Assembly: GCF_947623445.1 (NCBI RefSeq)
Contig: NC_135248.1
Span: 1,116,001-1,180,000 of the forward strand
Direction of reading: 5' to 3'
Origin: Clavelina lepadiformis
Taxonomy: Eukaryota; Chordata; Ascidiacea; Aplousobranchia; Clavelinidae
Length of the DNA stretch: 64,000 nt
In this document: positions 38,101 to 51,345 of the stretch, one piece after another
Numbering within the stretch: the first letter of the stretch is position 1
Layout: each line of letters begins with the position of its first letter
Notes under the pieces: model-generated
Told to the model about the DNA's origin: nothing
Databases searched by the model: none
The model's input: the letters and a program-made list of their open reading frames with translations, nothing else
Made by a program: the position numbers and the translations under genes

Positions 38101-41100
38101 CACGCTTGCTGAACGCATTGTGCCATCCTTCAATGCTATTATTCGTTCGTGGAAGGTCATCTTGAACCCGGTGGAAGACATTCCAATATCATTATTAATA
38201 TCATATTCCATTCCAATTCCAAATAGGCGCCGGAAATGCGTGATCTTAGCTTGCTTTTCGTGAATTTCATTGTTGAAAATATTTGTTCACATGTGTACGT
38301 GCTACCAAGCATCGAAGCCATTTATTTTGCGCTGTCGGTCAAGCTGGGATAAAGACCACTTTCAAGAAGCTACTTTGTGTAAAAATCAGACAGCGACATG
38401 CCCCTTGCTATTAAATTTTGCCTTCAATTCCTTACTCTTTGTATCTATAATGACTAGTCTAGTCTACTGTACAGACAATCTCGTACTTAGTAATTCTCGT
38501 GCGTATTCTTGTGATATCTTATTAATATGTGGGCGGGCCGGCCGCCATGCGAAATCGAACACTTTATGATACAAATATAAAATATAGATATAAAATATAA
38601 ATCGTCAACTTTATGATATATACATCACAATTCATTAATGCACACCATTACAAAGACCGCACATCACAATGGCTCATTGTTTCAATGTTTGAGAAACACG
38701 CAAAAATCTTGCTTGAACTGTCGGTTCGATAAAGTGTCGTTCGATCAACTGTCGTTTTGATTAACTGTCGGTTCGATAAAGTGTCGTTCGATCAGCTGTC
38801 GGTTCGATAAAGTGTCGTTCGATCAACTGTCGGCTCGATTAACTGTCGTTCGATAAAGTGTCTTTCGATCAGCTGTCGTTTCGATCAGGTGTCGTTCGAT
38901 AAAGTGTCTTTCGATAAAGTGTCTTTCGATAAGGTGTCATAGTACCGTCAGTGATAGGGTCAAAGTTGCGTGGAAACAACTACACGTTACGTTTGTTCAA
39001 AATTAAATATCACATAAACCCATTTTATTAATTACAACTGATTGGTTTTGCGTGGCGCTTGCACATGTCTTTAGACAATGAAATATTTGCTATGTTAATG
39101 TCACCTTGGAAAACAGTCTATGAGTCATAGACACCTTAAATAGAAGGACTGGTAACTTCTATGCTCGGTATCTGGAACTTGGGTCCCAAGTTGGAACTTG
39201 GGTCCCATCATAATTTGTGTCAAATACATGGTAAAACCTTCATTCTGGTGTCTCTTGGGGGGTTTTGAAGGGTGAGAAATTACTTTTTCATACTTTTAAC
39301 CTTCTACAAGGTCATCTGAAGGTCATCTAAAGGTCATCTAAAGGTCAAATCACGAAAAAATAGTCCAAAATCACTCAAAATATTGCATATTTTCCCACTT
39401 AAACAACTGAAACACACAGTATGTTCCCCTGTGACTGAATTAAAATGTATTCATGGACAGTTTAGCCTGAATATTTCAACACGAACAATGAAATTTGTGA
39501 AACAACAATGAAAAACAACAACAAACAACAATGAAATTTGTGAAACAACTATGAAAAACAACAACAAACAACAATGAAATTTGTAGAAATGAGTAATCAA
39601 AATACTTGTTGGCATACTAAAGATACTTGTTCAGTTTTTAGTAGAGAGTTTTTCTTTTCTTCTCAAACAGCCGAGTTGTCTTTCTTTGTCACTGTTGTCA
39701 AGCACAAATGCTTTCAAAAGAATGTTTGATAAAGTAAGACATGCTCCTTGAATTACAACCATTGGACTATCAATACGACGCAAAGCATGGCTGAGATGAG
39801 CTCGGCAGCAATGCAAGTTGCACTTACCAAACAGTTTATAGGCTGAGTGTACAAAATGTACTGTTGAGAGTAGAGGTACAGTTAGTCCACCTCTATTTAA
39901 GTTTGTGAGAAACTCCGAATTAATCCGATGGTCGTCATCATTTTCAGTTTCGATACACAAGATATTAGCTGGATATTTGTGTTCCAAATATCCAGCTAGA
40001 AAAATACATTTATGCTTGACACTGTCATTAGATTGCACTAGGTCTTCAGTGTCAGCAATGGTGATGTCAAATTGATCATCATCAATGCAAATGTTAGAGG
40101 TGCAAGGCACATCATGAGACTCGCACGGAGTTGACTCATATTTTAAAAGTGCATGGAGATTTTTGGTTTTTGCAGCTGCCTTGATATCTACAATGTCAAT
40201 ATAGAAATTACCTCCACTGCGTTGTCTGGCTTGACCAAAGAACTTTTCAAGGGCCTCATCAGCAAACACACCAGGTAGAACGTAGATGAAGTTGTGCTGA
40301 GTCAGTAGCAACTCTGCGGCTTCGATGTTGGCTCTTGTAGACACTACAAATGCTTCTGCAGTTTGATTAGTAAGCTTCTGCGTCCGACCTCGACCACCTG
40401 ACCATGCACAAGAGGATATAATGTCACAAGTTTCATTAAGTTTCTTGAAACTAGTGCAGTTCTTGGTCCATGGTTGACGACACTCATCACGCATGTTAAT
40501 ACCAGAATATCGATCTTTCACATTCATCATGTGAAACCAATCAGTGATGAGTTTGACAAAAATGATGGTGCCCTCGTTAATGCCAAGTTTATCCTTTAGA
40601 GTTGAAAGAGCAGCAACTGTCTTGTCATTGAAGATCTGGCATACAAAAGGCACGCTTTGTCTCTGCAAAGATTTTGGGTACACAGCTGTGTATGTGATCT
40701 TGGTAAGACGGATGCTGTTTTTCCGGTCTTCATTGTACAGTGCTTCTATGTCCTTCCATCGTGCAATATATGTGTTTCCATCTTTTGTGAAAGAAAGTTC
40801 CTTATCATGCACCGTTATCCAGTTATTTCTTATATTTTTAAAAGAATGAACGTAGTCAAAAACAAGGAGAGCATAAGAATTTATAGCGTCAATAAAGACT
40901 TTACCAGGGCCATGTAATTTACCATAAACTGCAACATTTGTATTGCAATTATCACCTACACAAGAAATTATACTACCACCAGCATTTTTTACCACTACTA
41001 GAGCTTCCAATAGAATTTTCTTGAGTTGATCTGAATTAAGTTTTGCAACAGGGTAAATGCGTAGTATATATCTAGGGCCACCAAAATGGCAGACAACTTC

Positions 41101-44100
41101 AATCACCAAAGCATGTGTTGCAAGAACTTAAGCTTAAGCAAGAATATAAAGATTTTTGTCAAAACGTCGACCTTCTGGAGGAGTGAGCAGTAACTGTAAC
41201 TGAGCATAAATAAACTGGAAATGAGGCGAATCAGAACAGCTCATGCTATTCAATTCCTCTACAGCACTTTTTAGATAGTCTGTATCTTTGAACTCATACT
41301 CAGTAATGCATGACAAAATTTTGTCTAACTGTGACCACTTACTAAGAAGGCTATTCTTTTGCAGACAACCAGCTTTGAAAAAATATGTTTTAGGTATGTC
41401 CTTTCCATTTTTCTCAACACATTTAAGATGCAAAAATCCAAATGACGATTGAACGCGTTGAAAATGAAGAAATTAAATAACAGAACGTCCTTTTGCATCA
41501 GTTTTAGAAATGTAAATGTCATCACTATCACAAAAAAAAAGATGATCCTTTGAGAAATGCTGCTTGATTTCATTACAAAAAGAAGAAAAGTCAGCTATCT
41601 TATCCAGGCCTTCAGTACGGAATCGTTCCTTTTCAGCTCTCGCCTCTGCTGAAGCAGTTCTAGGCCTAGTTCTGGGTGCTGAGGAGACCTGCTTTAAGCA
41701 TGACTTTAAAACTCCAGGGAAAATGGACGGTGGTTGGCTTGGTCTTTTTCCACCTTTAACTGAAATCCATTTACAGTCAAAATGATTAGCACAAGCATAG
41801 ATCTGCTTAAGCTGTAGCAAACTAGAACGTTCATTTGGCATGGCATCAATCCAGCGGTTTCGTTCTACTTCATCAGTTGGAAATGATACCACTTTAGAGT
41901 ACGGTTCCTCCCTGTAATTGCCTCGACAACCATATACATTACATTTCTTAGGCATTGTGTGTTATTAACAGAGACCCCTGAAAAAACTTTGTTCCGATTA
42001 TGAAATAGAAAAAAAGAAAAGTTGCTTTAAAAAATTACCCTACTCTATCGGCATTGCCATAGCCTATAATTGGTTTCATCGTCACATGTGCTTATTTATC
42101 AGCTATTGAAGCAGTTAGAAAGCTTTAAAGTCACATATGCTTGTCTGCATGCCTTATTTTAAATATTTATACAGTTCTTTTCCAAAATTCAAAAGATTCG
42201 CGGCACACCTGAGAATCTGTGACGGCGCACTAGTATCTGTGATTGGGACCCAAGTTCCGTAACCCGAGAGTGCGAGTTACTAGTCCTTCTATTTAAGGTG
42301 TCTATGCTATGAGTATATCGTATCGTAACGTTCCATACTATGACCAAAACTTACGATTATCTGAATTTGGATGCTGATTATTTTGTCAATAAGGGAAATA
42401 CGCAAGTCCGCGTCTCCGAAAAAATCTTCCATCACTCTTTGTAAATTTGCAACCTGGGCCAACAGATTTTAACAGTGAGTATTTATATAATATTTAAATT
42501 TACTCGCAAGCTTTTCACCTTACTGTATTACAGCTCGTTTTCGTTCCTATAAATATAATCAAATAACTATAAAGGTGTTACCCTTTCACGTTTTCAGCGT
42601 TGAGCAATTTATTACATGCATCTTTGTTCCTACCGTGTCACTTTTATCCTCGGTGTCAAGCAAACAGCTAAACTCCCGGAAGAGTTTACGTTTGTTTTTG
42701 GCAAGTTTACTTCGCATAATGATAGGTACAGCGTCGACATTGGTCATTTCGGGTAAGCTAAAGTTGTTGTAGTCAACATCCGCCGATTGAAATGCGAATT
42801 CTATTCTGAAAAGTAAAATGATTTAAGGATGATAGAATTTAACCTTACAATCTGAAGAAAATGTTTCACAGTGACCTAAACTTATTAGAATCTTAATTTG
42901 TCAAAATTCGTTTCAACCTTGATTTCAATATAGATTGTGCGTCCAAAATAGTTGGAGCGTTACAATCCGGTTCATCAGTAATCATTTTGACATGCAAGCT
43001 GCGAAAACATTGGGTTTTAGACATAAAAATCACCAACTATCAACGCATTATACTCGACTTACTTTTACTGCGCTGTCATATGTTTGCCAAGGATTCTTTC
43101 CTGTAAAGCCACCGGCGAAACCAGTGACCCCATCAAAAAAATCTAGTACGTTAAAGGCTTTTGGTTTGTTCTGAAAACGAAACGAAGTGGTTGCAATTAA
43201 TTTTCTGCAATTTTCATCAACACCTTAATGGCTGATATTGAAAGAAATAACATTACCTTTTCCACGATTGCTTCTGAGAGCAACTTGTTGATTTCCTGTC
43301 GTTGATTTCTCATCATTACTTCAATTTTCGTCAGGGCATTAATGTAAACACCTTTTCTAGATGTTTGTACGTTTAAGTCAGAAAGAAGTTCCCTTGTGGA
43401 ATCTGTATATCCGGTGCCCATTTGTAACTTTAAAGCTCCGCTTAATTGCTTCACATCGTCCATCTAAACCGGTCAAAGTTGAACATAGCTTCAGAGTTAA
43501 TCGTTGAACCCACACACATTGGAGGAGATAAAACTATATTTAAGTTATTTTCAATTGTATCGGAGCAAGATTTCAAGCAACAATCAAATCAGCGGACCAA
43601 CGTATTTCAGTGATTGTTTGGTCCACATGGATTTCAAAGTGCTAATTAAGAATATTGTAGCATTTGAGAATAAATATATCCATGCTCCATGTTGTGAATC
43701 AACAACAAAGAAAGAGATTTCTAACTTATCACAATTAAATCTTTAAGACATATTTGAACAAGGCACATGACAAAAATACCTTTTCCTTAACTGTGTTGAA
43801 TGCATTTTCATAAGCGGTGCCACTGACAAGTAAATCTCTGCTTGTGTCAGAATAATAATCCCAGTGTTTGGTAGGAGCGCAGTATTTTGCGTTACCGTAG
43901 AAATCAAATCCATTTTCCAGCGCAATCTTTAACGTGGAAGCCTTGCACATAACATTGTTTGTAAGACAAAAATAAAACGTTTGTAACTTGAACAACTAAC
44001 TGCTCAGTTCAATTCGATAACCTTTGTATGCATGGAAGAACCTTCGTCTGTTGCTGACATCAGAAAGTCAAATATTTCAAGTGCTTTGTCGGTGCGATTT

Positions 44101-47100
44101 AAAAAAAAATCAAACTCAGCGCGTCGATAAATGAGCTCTAAGAGATCATCTTCACCAGAGAACCAAGCTTTCATGCTTCCAGTTTTAACATCATTCGTCT
44201 CATCATCGCCATTTATTCCCTGTCAAAGAAAAATAAACATGAGTGGACAAAATTGACTTCTTCATCTGTTCAATGAATCATAAGCCTTGCTACGTCATTT
44301 CGCTGTCCGTATATATCGTTTCCGTTCCGTCCATGCTTGCCAGTACTACCAGTTGATCCGCGAAGACCACAGTCTGTATGTTTAAAGCACTGTTTACTTT
44401 GGGCGTTACCCATACTTGAGTAACTATATTCGCACCTTTTGCCGCATCCACCGATTCCACCTCTCCTGTTGAACAACATTCAAGGTGAACAATAATAATT
44501 TCCGGTTGGTGAAACTAAATAGACAAAGCGACTATACCCTCCGCTTGCTCCGTCTCCGTTGGCTGCCTTGTCACCTCCTACAGCTATTGGTTTCGTCACT
44601 TTAAACAAACCAGAAACTCTTGCTCTTTTCAGAATTATTTTTTTTGCGGTTCCTCCTTTCCCTGAATCACCTGCTTTTTGACCATCACTGCCATCTCCAC
44701 CATTACCGCCGTTGTAACCTGTTTGTAAGTTTAGTTTGTAGGTATATATAACAAACATGATATTTTTTATCAAACTTCCATTCATCATATGGTTTGGTAA
44801 TTAGTTATTTTCAAACCTGATTTTATGACAACTTGATTACATACAAGTTATTGTGACTTACAGTTACTTTCACGCATAAAAGTAAAAAAAATGTTAGTGA
44901 GTACACGAACCGCGAATAAGTCTATTATAAATTATCTAGGTAAGATTTTTCAAAGTATAGCAATTTTACAAAGACAAAATATAAACAATAGTGAAAAGTT
45001 AACGTACCACGTCTAGATTTACAGCGCCACGAGCAGTCAGCAGGGACGCCGGTAGCATCGCGACCTATACTTCCTGCAACACCATCTCCACCTATTTCGC
45101 CCCTAGCTCCGTTGGATGCCTAAACAGTATAAGAGGAAACAATGAATTATTTTATTCAAGGTAAACGCATCAAAACAGAAATTAAAAAAAATTTAATTTG
45201 ACATAAAAAAATTAAAGCAGCGACACGAGACTAGTTTTTAAGTTTCGTAATTTCCGGTTATAAAGTGCGCGGTAAATTTGTTTGTTGTTTCAAAAAAACA
45301 AGGCTTCAAAAATAAGTTTCACCGTGGCCGACCCTAGCGACTTCTCTGTGATCGCTTTTTCAGTTATCGTTTTGACGACAAAGAGTTAAAAGCTACAGCA
45401 CAGCATACCTGGCTTATGAGTTCAACATTGCCATCAATGCTATAAACGTAGATTTCAACAGATGTACTTGGAATTCCGTTCCTTCCATTTCTGCCGGCCG
45501 TTGCCTGTGCCGCTTTCCCAAGTTGCTCGCACGTCGAACCCGAAACCGATTGACATACTTCCGGCGCCTGCAACAAAATACGTGGAATTAATTTGGTATT
45601 ATAGATTCGTTAATAGTTAGATCCAATTAAAAAGAACAATGTAGTTATATATAAAGGATGCACAGCCTAAATAGGTGTTGGCACGCTTCCATTTCTGCGG
45701 CTCCGTTAATATGTCAAAAAATCTTACTTTTAGGGTCAACTTTTTGTTGTTGGCGATCATCCTCCGCGCCAAGATTTTCAGCTTTTTGAGTCCTTGCCAA
45801 GTGACGTCATCGTCCAGGTAGAGTGTATCACCTCGAATTATTACTTCATAGGGCGCTTCACTTGCCGTGGAGTGTTGGACCGGGAAAGGCAAGTAGTCTC
45901 TGCGGTGTACATTGGTCAAACGGCTTGTTCTCGACCATTTGCGGCGTAAACGAGTGTTGCAAATCACATTCACCTCGCATTTTGCATTTTTCTTTAACTA
46001 GTATAGTTCTACGACCATAGGTTTAATTTTTATCAGTTATAGTTTTATACTTGGTATTTGATTAAAGCAGAATTAATAACTAAAAGTTTCTTAGTCTCTA
46101 CGGACTTGGCATCAAACAAGTTGATTAATTTAAAACAAATTGATTCCAATAACAGTTATTTACTTTTTAATGACGTCACTCAGCATTTTGTTAACATCAC
46201 TGATGTAGATTTCTCTGCCGAAAACCTCATAAGCATTGGTGGAGATTTTTTCTACTGATGAAGTGAAAAGCCAACACTTCGGAGGGATGTCGTAGAGACG
46301 TAGACGTTCGTGGTTTTTGTTCCAATTGTTTTTGTTGTTACTATAAGAAAAACATTTGAAACTGTCCCGAATGGCAAACAAATTTTTTTTACTAATCTAT
46401 GACCATACCATGCAATATTTTGTCTTTACCATTAAAATAATAACAACATCCTAATACAAAGACGGAAAATGATGCAGCCAAGTTCCACCTTGGATATTTT
46501 GCACCAAACTAACCTGTCACTTGTCAATTAATTCTTTGTTGGAAAAATAGAGTAAAAAAAGTTTTCACGTGAGTGACGAAAACGTGAGTTATTAAGAATA
46601 TTAAAGACTTTGTTATAGATTTTTCCCGTAACCGAGACGCCTCTGCTTCAAGCTATATCCGAATGAACTCGGTGTATTATACAGGATCATAAGCTCATGA
46701 AACGATTCTTTGGATAAGAATAAGATTTAGGAATTAAACTGTACATATACTTTCACGATTACTTTTCATTGGATTGAATTTACTTGAAGAAACTAATTCC
46801 GACCAGAGATAACTAACAGACGGACGATTGTTGAAATAATTGTATGGATGAAGTCGTCGAAGATTTGGATTAGTGATTTCCCAATACGAAAAAGGAGACA
46901 TGAAATTGGTTTCCGAATGTCGCTGGTTTTGATACGGATAGCCTGCAAAGTAGGCGGTCGCTGCATAGAAAACATACAGTAGGCCTATTATATAATATTT
47001 AGTAACAACACAAATGAATGAGCGATGATTTTCCAATCGCTGCCATGCAACCTGTGTCTAAAGTTACGATAAAACGTGATAAACTTCATAACCTTTTCAT

Positions 47101-47276
47101 GAAGTCAAACTATTCAGATGAAATTTTGCCTTTTAGGATTCCGTAAATTTTAGAAATTGTATGATTTTGTTCGTTATCATATAAACCTATCAAGACTTAC
47201 CATTGTACCTGCATCCCAGGTAACACAAGATAGCGACAGAAATAAACAGCGCCCGAATAAGCACACCAGTCAGCAT
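35163..47276 (-). CDS. Large secreted glycine-rich protein, family not recognised
   Basis: A minus-strand gene. Its start exon (47201-47276) encodes MLTGVLIRALFISVAILCYL, a clear signal peptide. Exon 46784-46942 joins it in phase. Then come 46164-46340, 45728-45973, 45409-45567, 45008-45119, 44538-44718, 44294-44465, 44022-44219, 43780-43941, 43257-43463, 43063-43170, 42918-42998, 42634-42805, 42355-42453, 36801-36922, 36602-36725, 36276-36431, 35914-36089, 35538-35730 and 35163-35345 (stop). Phases agree from 45973 to the stop, except between 43063 and 42998. The joins around 46164-46340 do not fit, so a small exon is missed there. Roughly 1080 aa. N-terminal part: strand-turn units such as EVIIRGDTLYLDDDVTW. 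Middle: Gly-rich, collagen-like but irregular (GYNGGNGGDGSDGQ, GSTGSTGKHGRNG) with Cys clusters. Then about 350 residues of predicted helix. C-terminal 200: strand-rich, Cys-containing. It is probably extracellular. No catalytic motif is recognised. Confidence 0.75.
37086..38946 (-). mobile_element. Mutator-like element (MULE) with long arms of short sub-repeats
   Basis: A 1861-bp element flanked by perfect 9-bp target duplications GTCAGTGAT (37077-37085 and 38947-38955), as MULEs make. Each arm is about 290 bp and consists of many copies of a 15-17-bp unit like ACACTTTATCGAACG or ACAGTTGATCGAACG, in inverse orientation at the other end. The inner edges of both arms share CAAGATTTTTGCGTGTTTCT. 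The core holds a minus-strand transposase C-terminus (37877-38185). A stretch at about 37535-37750 resembles, inverted, part of the hAT remnant at 18131-19390. The element sits in an intron of the gene at 35163-47276. It lacks most of its transposase and is non-autonomous. Confidence 0.9.
37877..38185 (-). pseudogene. MULE transposase, C-terminal remnant
   Basis: About 102 residues read WNVFHRVQDDLPRTNNSIEG, WHNAF, then HPTLRRLVKKIKQEQ and a basic PPRKKRYDA before the stop. The WNV...RTNN..EGWHNAF pattern marks the region downstream of the catalytic domain in MULE transposases of the FLYWCH-associated animal type. The DDE catalytic core and N-terminal zinc finger are absent. Confidence 0.85.
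39126..42306 (-). mobile_element. P-superfamily DNA transposon
   Basis: A 3181-bp element with terminal inverted repeats beginning CATAGACACCTTAAATAG and running 32 bases with one mismatch. Subterminal GAACTTGGGTCCC motifs occur at both ends. Perfect 8-bp target duplications CTATGAGT lie at 39118-39125 and 42307-42314. An 8-bp duplication, inverted repeats near 31 bp and CA...TG ends are P-element traits. It contains a nearly full THAP transposase gene on the minus strand, same orientation as the host gene in whose intron it lies. Near-identical ends and perfect duplications suggest a young insertion. Confidence 0.95.
39631..41955 (-). pseudogene. THAP-type P-element transposase with three in-frame stops
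   Basis: One continuous minus-strand frame from the ATG at 41955 to the stop at 39631, about 775 codons, interrupted by three TAA codons (41473-41475, 41134-41136, 41128-41130). N-terminal THAP zinc finger: C5 and C10 in MPKKCNVYGC, later CANHF, and an SIFP box matching the AVPTF-type THAP signature. Catalytic RNase H-like part: ISCVGDNCNTN with a likely first Asp, then DYVHSFKNIRNNW, the D-x2-H-x2-KN-x2-N motif typical of P transposases and THAP9, and VFADEALEKFFGQARQR further on. The Cys/His-rich end is also family-like. No intron is needed to connect the blocks because all share one frame. Each stop is one C-to-T change from CAA (Gln). This copy is therefore inactive unless stops are read through. 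Confidence 0.9.
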
Positions 47277-50200
47277 ACTTGGTGCTTAACCCAATTTTCA
47301 ACCTGATAAAGCTTGAAAAAGTACGTTTTAATGTTAACTTTCCTATTCAACATCCAACGTTATATTTGAATCCAGAATGACGGTTAACGCACTTGATGGG
47401 GCTATTTATATCAAATATCACACGGAATTGCTGACGTCATGTCGGCAAAGTGTGAAGGCGCTTGATTTATTCACAATACCTAGAATCATTTTTCAGAACG
47501 CTTTAGGCGTTAAAAAATTGATTATGTCAGTTCCATTAATTTTTGAAACGCAACGTGGGCTCTTTTTCACCTATTTACAAATTACTGACACTTTTAAAAC
47601 AATTAAAGAAGTGTCACGTGCTGAGCTTTTGCAAAACCGTACTTATTTGCGGCTATACTGAGGCAATATGCACCTTTGAGACCGGCAGTAACGTTACAAA
47701 CAGTTACCAAGATTTGAAGGCGGCCATGAACCGCTTACCAGTTAATTTACATATCTGGTTGTGACTGAACTGACTTCTTGTTAAAAAGTGTTTTTATAAA
47801 TCTTTAAAATTATGATTTGTCCTTTTACGTCTGATCTTTTCCACTGATTTATAGCTACGCAACCTCAGCCTACAGACACACTCACAAAATGTAACAAACA
47901 AAGATATTCACCCGGTTCACTTCGAAATGAAAGATAAACTTTTGACCATGGTTTGGCCAAAGCTTAATATTTGTTCAAATTTCAAATTGCGTTAAGTTGA
48001 GCCTGGAAACTTTCAATTTAAATATAAATCAAAATTTACTGGATTCATCTTTTGTGTTCTCAGTACAGGTCAAAACAAGTTTGAGAACAACGGAAATGTT
48101 CTCTAATTTTTAACGTAGTTTAGTTGACCTTCAAAATAAACCAACCACAAGAAAAATCAAATTGACGACTTACACAAGGTACGTGTTAACAGTATGAAGT
48201 CGAAATGACGCCTGTGAGCTCAATCCTCTCTGTGAATAATTATGATTAAAAAAATTGAGTGAGCTAAAAGCAAATATAGAATGACCCAAATCATCATATC
48301 ATTTAGACTTGTATTTTGTTGTTTAAATGATTTGTTTCCATCACTGCCGAAAAAAGAACGCAATTTCAAACAATCGAACAATTATAAACTAACTGTTTAT
48401 TTCATTTTGTTGGTAATGATGGGAACGAAGTTATGTTTTTGGACAGCAGAGGAAAGTGGATATCTCGGATGATGCAACGGGTTGTATTAATCAAAGGTTG
48501 AGCACAAAATTCCAGTCGCCCACACTTAATCAAAGTGATGTCACAGCTTCAGGTTTTTCAACGTAATGTGTCCTTTTTACCTCAAACATTATAAATTGTA
48601 AAGGAATTTTAGCACTTCCAGTAATTTTTAACGCGGAATTCGTTTCCCTATTTCCCGGTTTATTCGCACGAATCACTCGCACGTATTCGGTTAAACCGAC
48701 AACATGTTAAAATGTTATCATAATTCATTTAACGTTTAGTTTTCATTTCCCATCCACAGATAATCGATAATCCATAACATCGGCCTGAGCTTTCGATTCT
48801 GAGTTTAATAAACGAGCTTCCTACACTCGCTCGTGGAACTGATGCCCCATATTACCTTTATGCTGTATAACTGCATGCACTGTATGCTTCGTTTCCAGTT
48901 ATAGTTATCCTGGGGTGTACATTGATGAAAGTGATAACTTGTTGTGTCATGACTCTTTTGAGGAGCCGTCCAATACCAAAAATTGTTGTAAAAGTTTTGT
49001 TCGTTTTATTATACAGTGATTTTCTTAAAAACCCGATTACTCGGAAAATCCTCCTCAAGGCACTATGAAATTTTGCATGTCATTTTAATATGCTTTGGAC
49101 TATCATTCCATAAAATGCTATTTAAACGGCATGTATGCTTCGCTTCCATTTCGATAGAACCTGTAAAACACATTCTCACGAACAGGAAAATGCGACAAAG
49201 CCCATTACGGGACTATACTTAATCCCCGTTTTTCATCAAAACTGTGTATTTCGCCCCTGATCTAAACGGTAACATCGCCATACCAGGCCCAAACCTTAAG
49301 CAGACCAAAGTCGTTTCGTATCATTCAAAAAACAATAATCATGAGGTAAAGGAGAAAGCCATCAAGCATAGAAGAAGACAACAAGGATGACCAAGACCCT
49401 AACGTGCACGCACAGAGCAAAGAAACAATGCAATCGTCAACTATCCGAAGATTACTGCAATTATCGGGAAGTGAAGATTCAAATGTTAAACAGTTTGTAT
49501 GATACCTTTTTTATATGTAAATAATTCTCCTTCAAGATTTGTTGTAGCCCTGTTGTTATATTTGTATCTCATTTAATGTTTATAGGATATCTATGTGATT
49601 AATCGTATTCCAGGCGTTCTCTAGCTCAGTGTCATGACCATCAATGGTCAGTTTCTTACTTCTGTTGCCATGCCAACGTAAAGAGAAAAACAGGAAGAAC
49701 CTGTTACAATGTAAATTAAATTCTTAGATTTTCCTTGAATTGCTTTATCACGTGACTTATCGCTTGGCCGGGTTAACAGACACTGCCCTACTGCAGATCA
49801 AGTTCTTGTTTTGATAAACTTCCTTATTGTGTTCTCACATGGACCAAGTGTATTTGTACAGTTGTTTGAAGTTTATCCATTGTTGATCTTGCAGGAATTT
49901 GATCTACAGAAATGTGTTCAATTTATCTTGTTGTTGCAGAAAATGTGTATTTGATAACTTTGAAATAGAGATTATTGTGCACATTTGTCTGGATTTTGTG
50001 TCATTACATAATCGCATTTTCATGAGTTTACTGTAAATATTCTAGCGAACATAATAGTGGCTTTATTTTCGCACAACTATTAATTCTTTGAACATGCTCA
50101 AATGATCAACATTCATTCACTCAACATTCTCGCAATTCTAAAAATTGTAGTTTTTCCAAAGTAAAACATTGTAAGATTAATGTTTATGTCACTCGACTAA

Positions 50201-51345
50201 CTCGAGTCGTTGCGACTCTGATTCGATTCAGAACTATCGTCACCATCTTTCTGTCAACAGTCCTGTTGCTATGCAACGCGATTTTTTATGTGATGTCATA
50301 ATATTCTCTCATCACGTCACCGTCTGCTAATAAGAAATAGAAAAAAATATTAATAAATACCATGGTAACGATTGGGCTCACCGGCCACTTGATAATATCC
50401 AAAGAGATGAGACCGACTCATACCTACACCACCTTCTTCGTGATATACACCATACATGAACATCATTGATTGATTGCCACACCATCGTTGATTCGATATC
50501 GATGTTTTGTCAATATATCAATACCTTATTAGTGTCATGGTAGTCTGTGTTTCGCTCAATTTCAACACAAAAATATCAATATCTATCTTCCCAGCAATAA
50601 CAATAACAATTGCTTTAAGTTTGAATGTCAGTGGAAAGCAACAGGTAATTATGGAAACCAAGCCTAATCAGCCCAAAGCCCGGATACTTTTAATCGTTTG
50701 GGAATAAAATCTATTCATTTTGTGGTGAGTATCGTTGAAGCCTAAATAAGAATCTCTAACAAACAACAGAATATCGCTTACAGCTCTTGTATGAGGTTGT
50801 TTATGTCGAACACGCTGAAAATGAAATGATTGGAAAGTAACCTTAAACAAAATAATTAACTTCGATACATGCTGCACTTCAATGGAAAACTTCAAAGACC
50901 AAACTACTGTAGTTTTGAGTCAAGTTTCAAGTCAACTTGTGTTCGACAAAGATAATTGTTGTTTAAAAATTTATGTAAATAGAAAACAACCAACCGCCGC
51001 TTCGTTTCAGGTAGGAGAATGGTAGAAGCAATCTGCGACTAAAACGAACACATCGGTTTGATCAAGGTATTATAAAGCAAGAGAGTAAGTAACCATGTTG
51101 TTCTTTAAGTTGCTTGTCAGGTGGCGAAAGCGACTACAACGAAACTCAATCAACGGCTTTGCGGGAGAATCTTCATTGAGAGAGATACGTCAATAACCTT
51201 TGTATTGCGCAACCCATTGGGAATAAAGCCTCGACATGCAGTAATTAGTGCCGTGTGTAATCTGCACAAAGCTCATTTATTTGTACGAAGCTCATTAAAA
51301 GCCCGCGTAAGCTAGACAAAGATCATTCCGAACACGCGAAAAATT
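47277..51345. other. Intergenic region between secreted-protein gene and Kir gene
   Basis: Divergent promoter region, about 4 kb, AT-rich. A 45-codon ATG frame at 49388-49525 and other short frames have no domain or splice support. No repeat family recognised. It should contain the promoters of both neighbours and the Kir leader exons. Confidence 0.5.

Noticed and set aside
49388-49525. 45-codon ATG frame upstream of Kir
   Set aside because: Short, no domain, no splice or conservation evidence.
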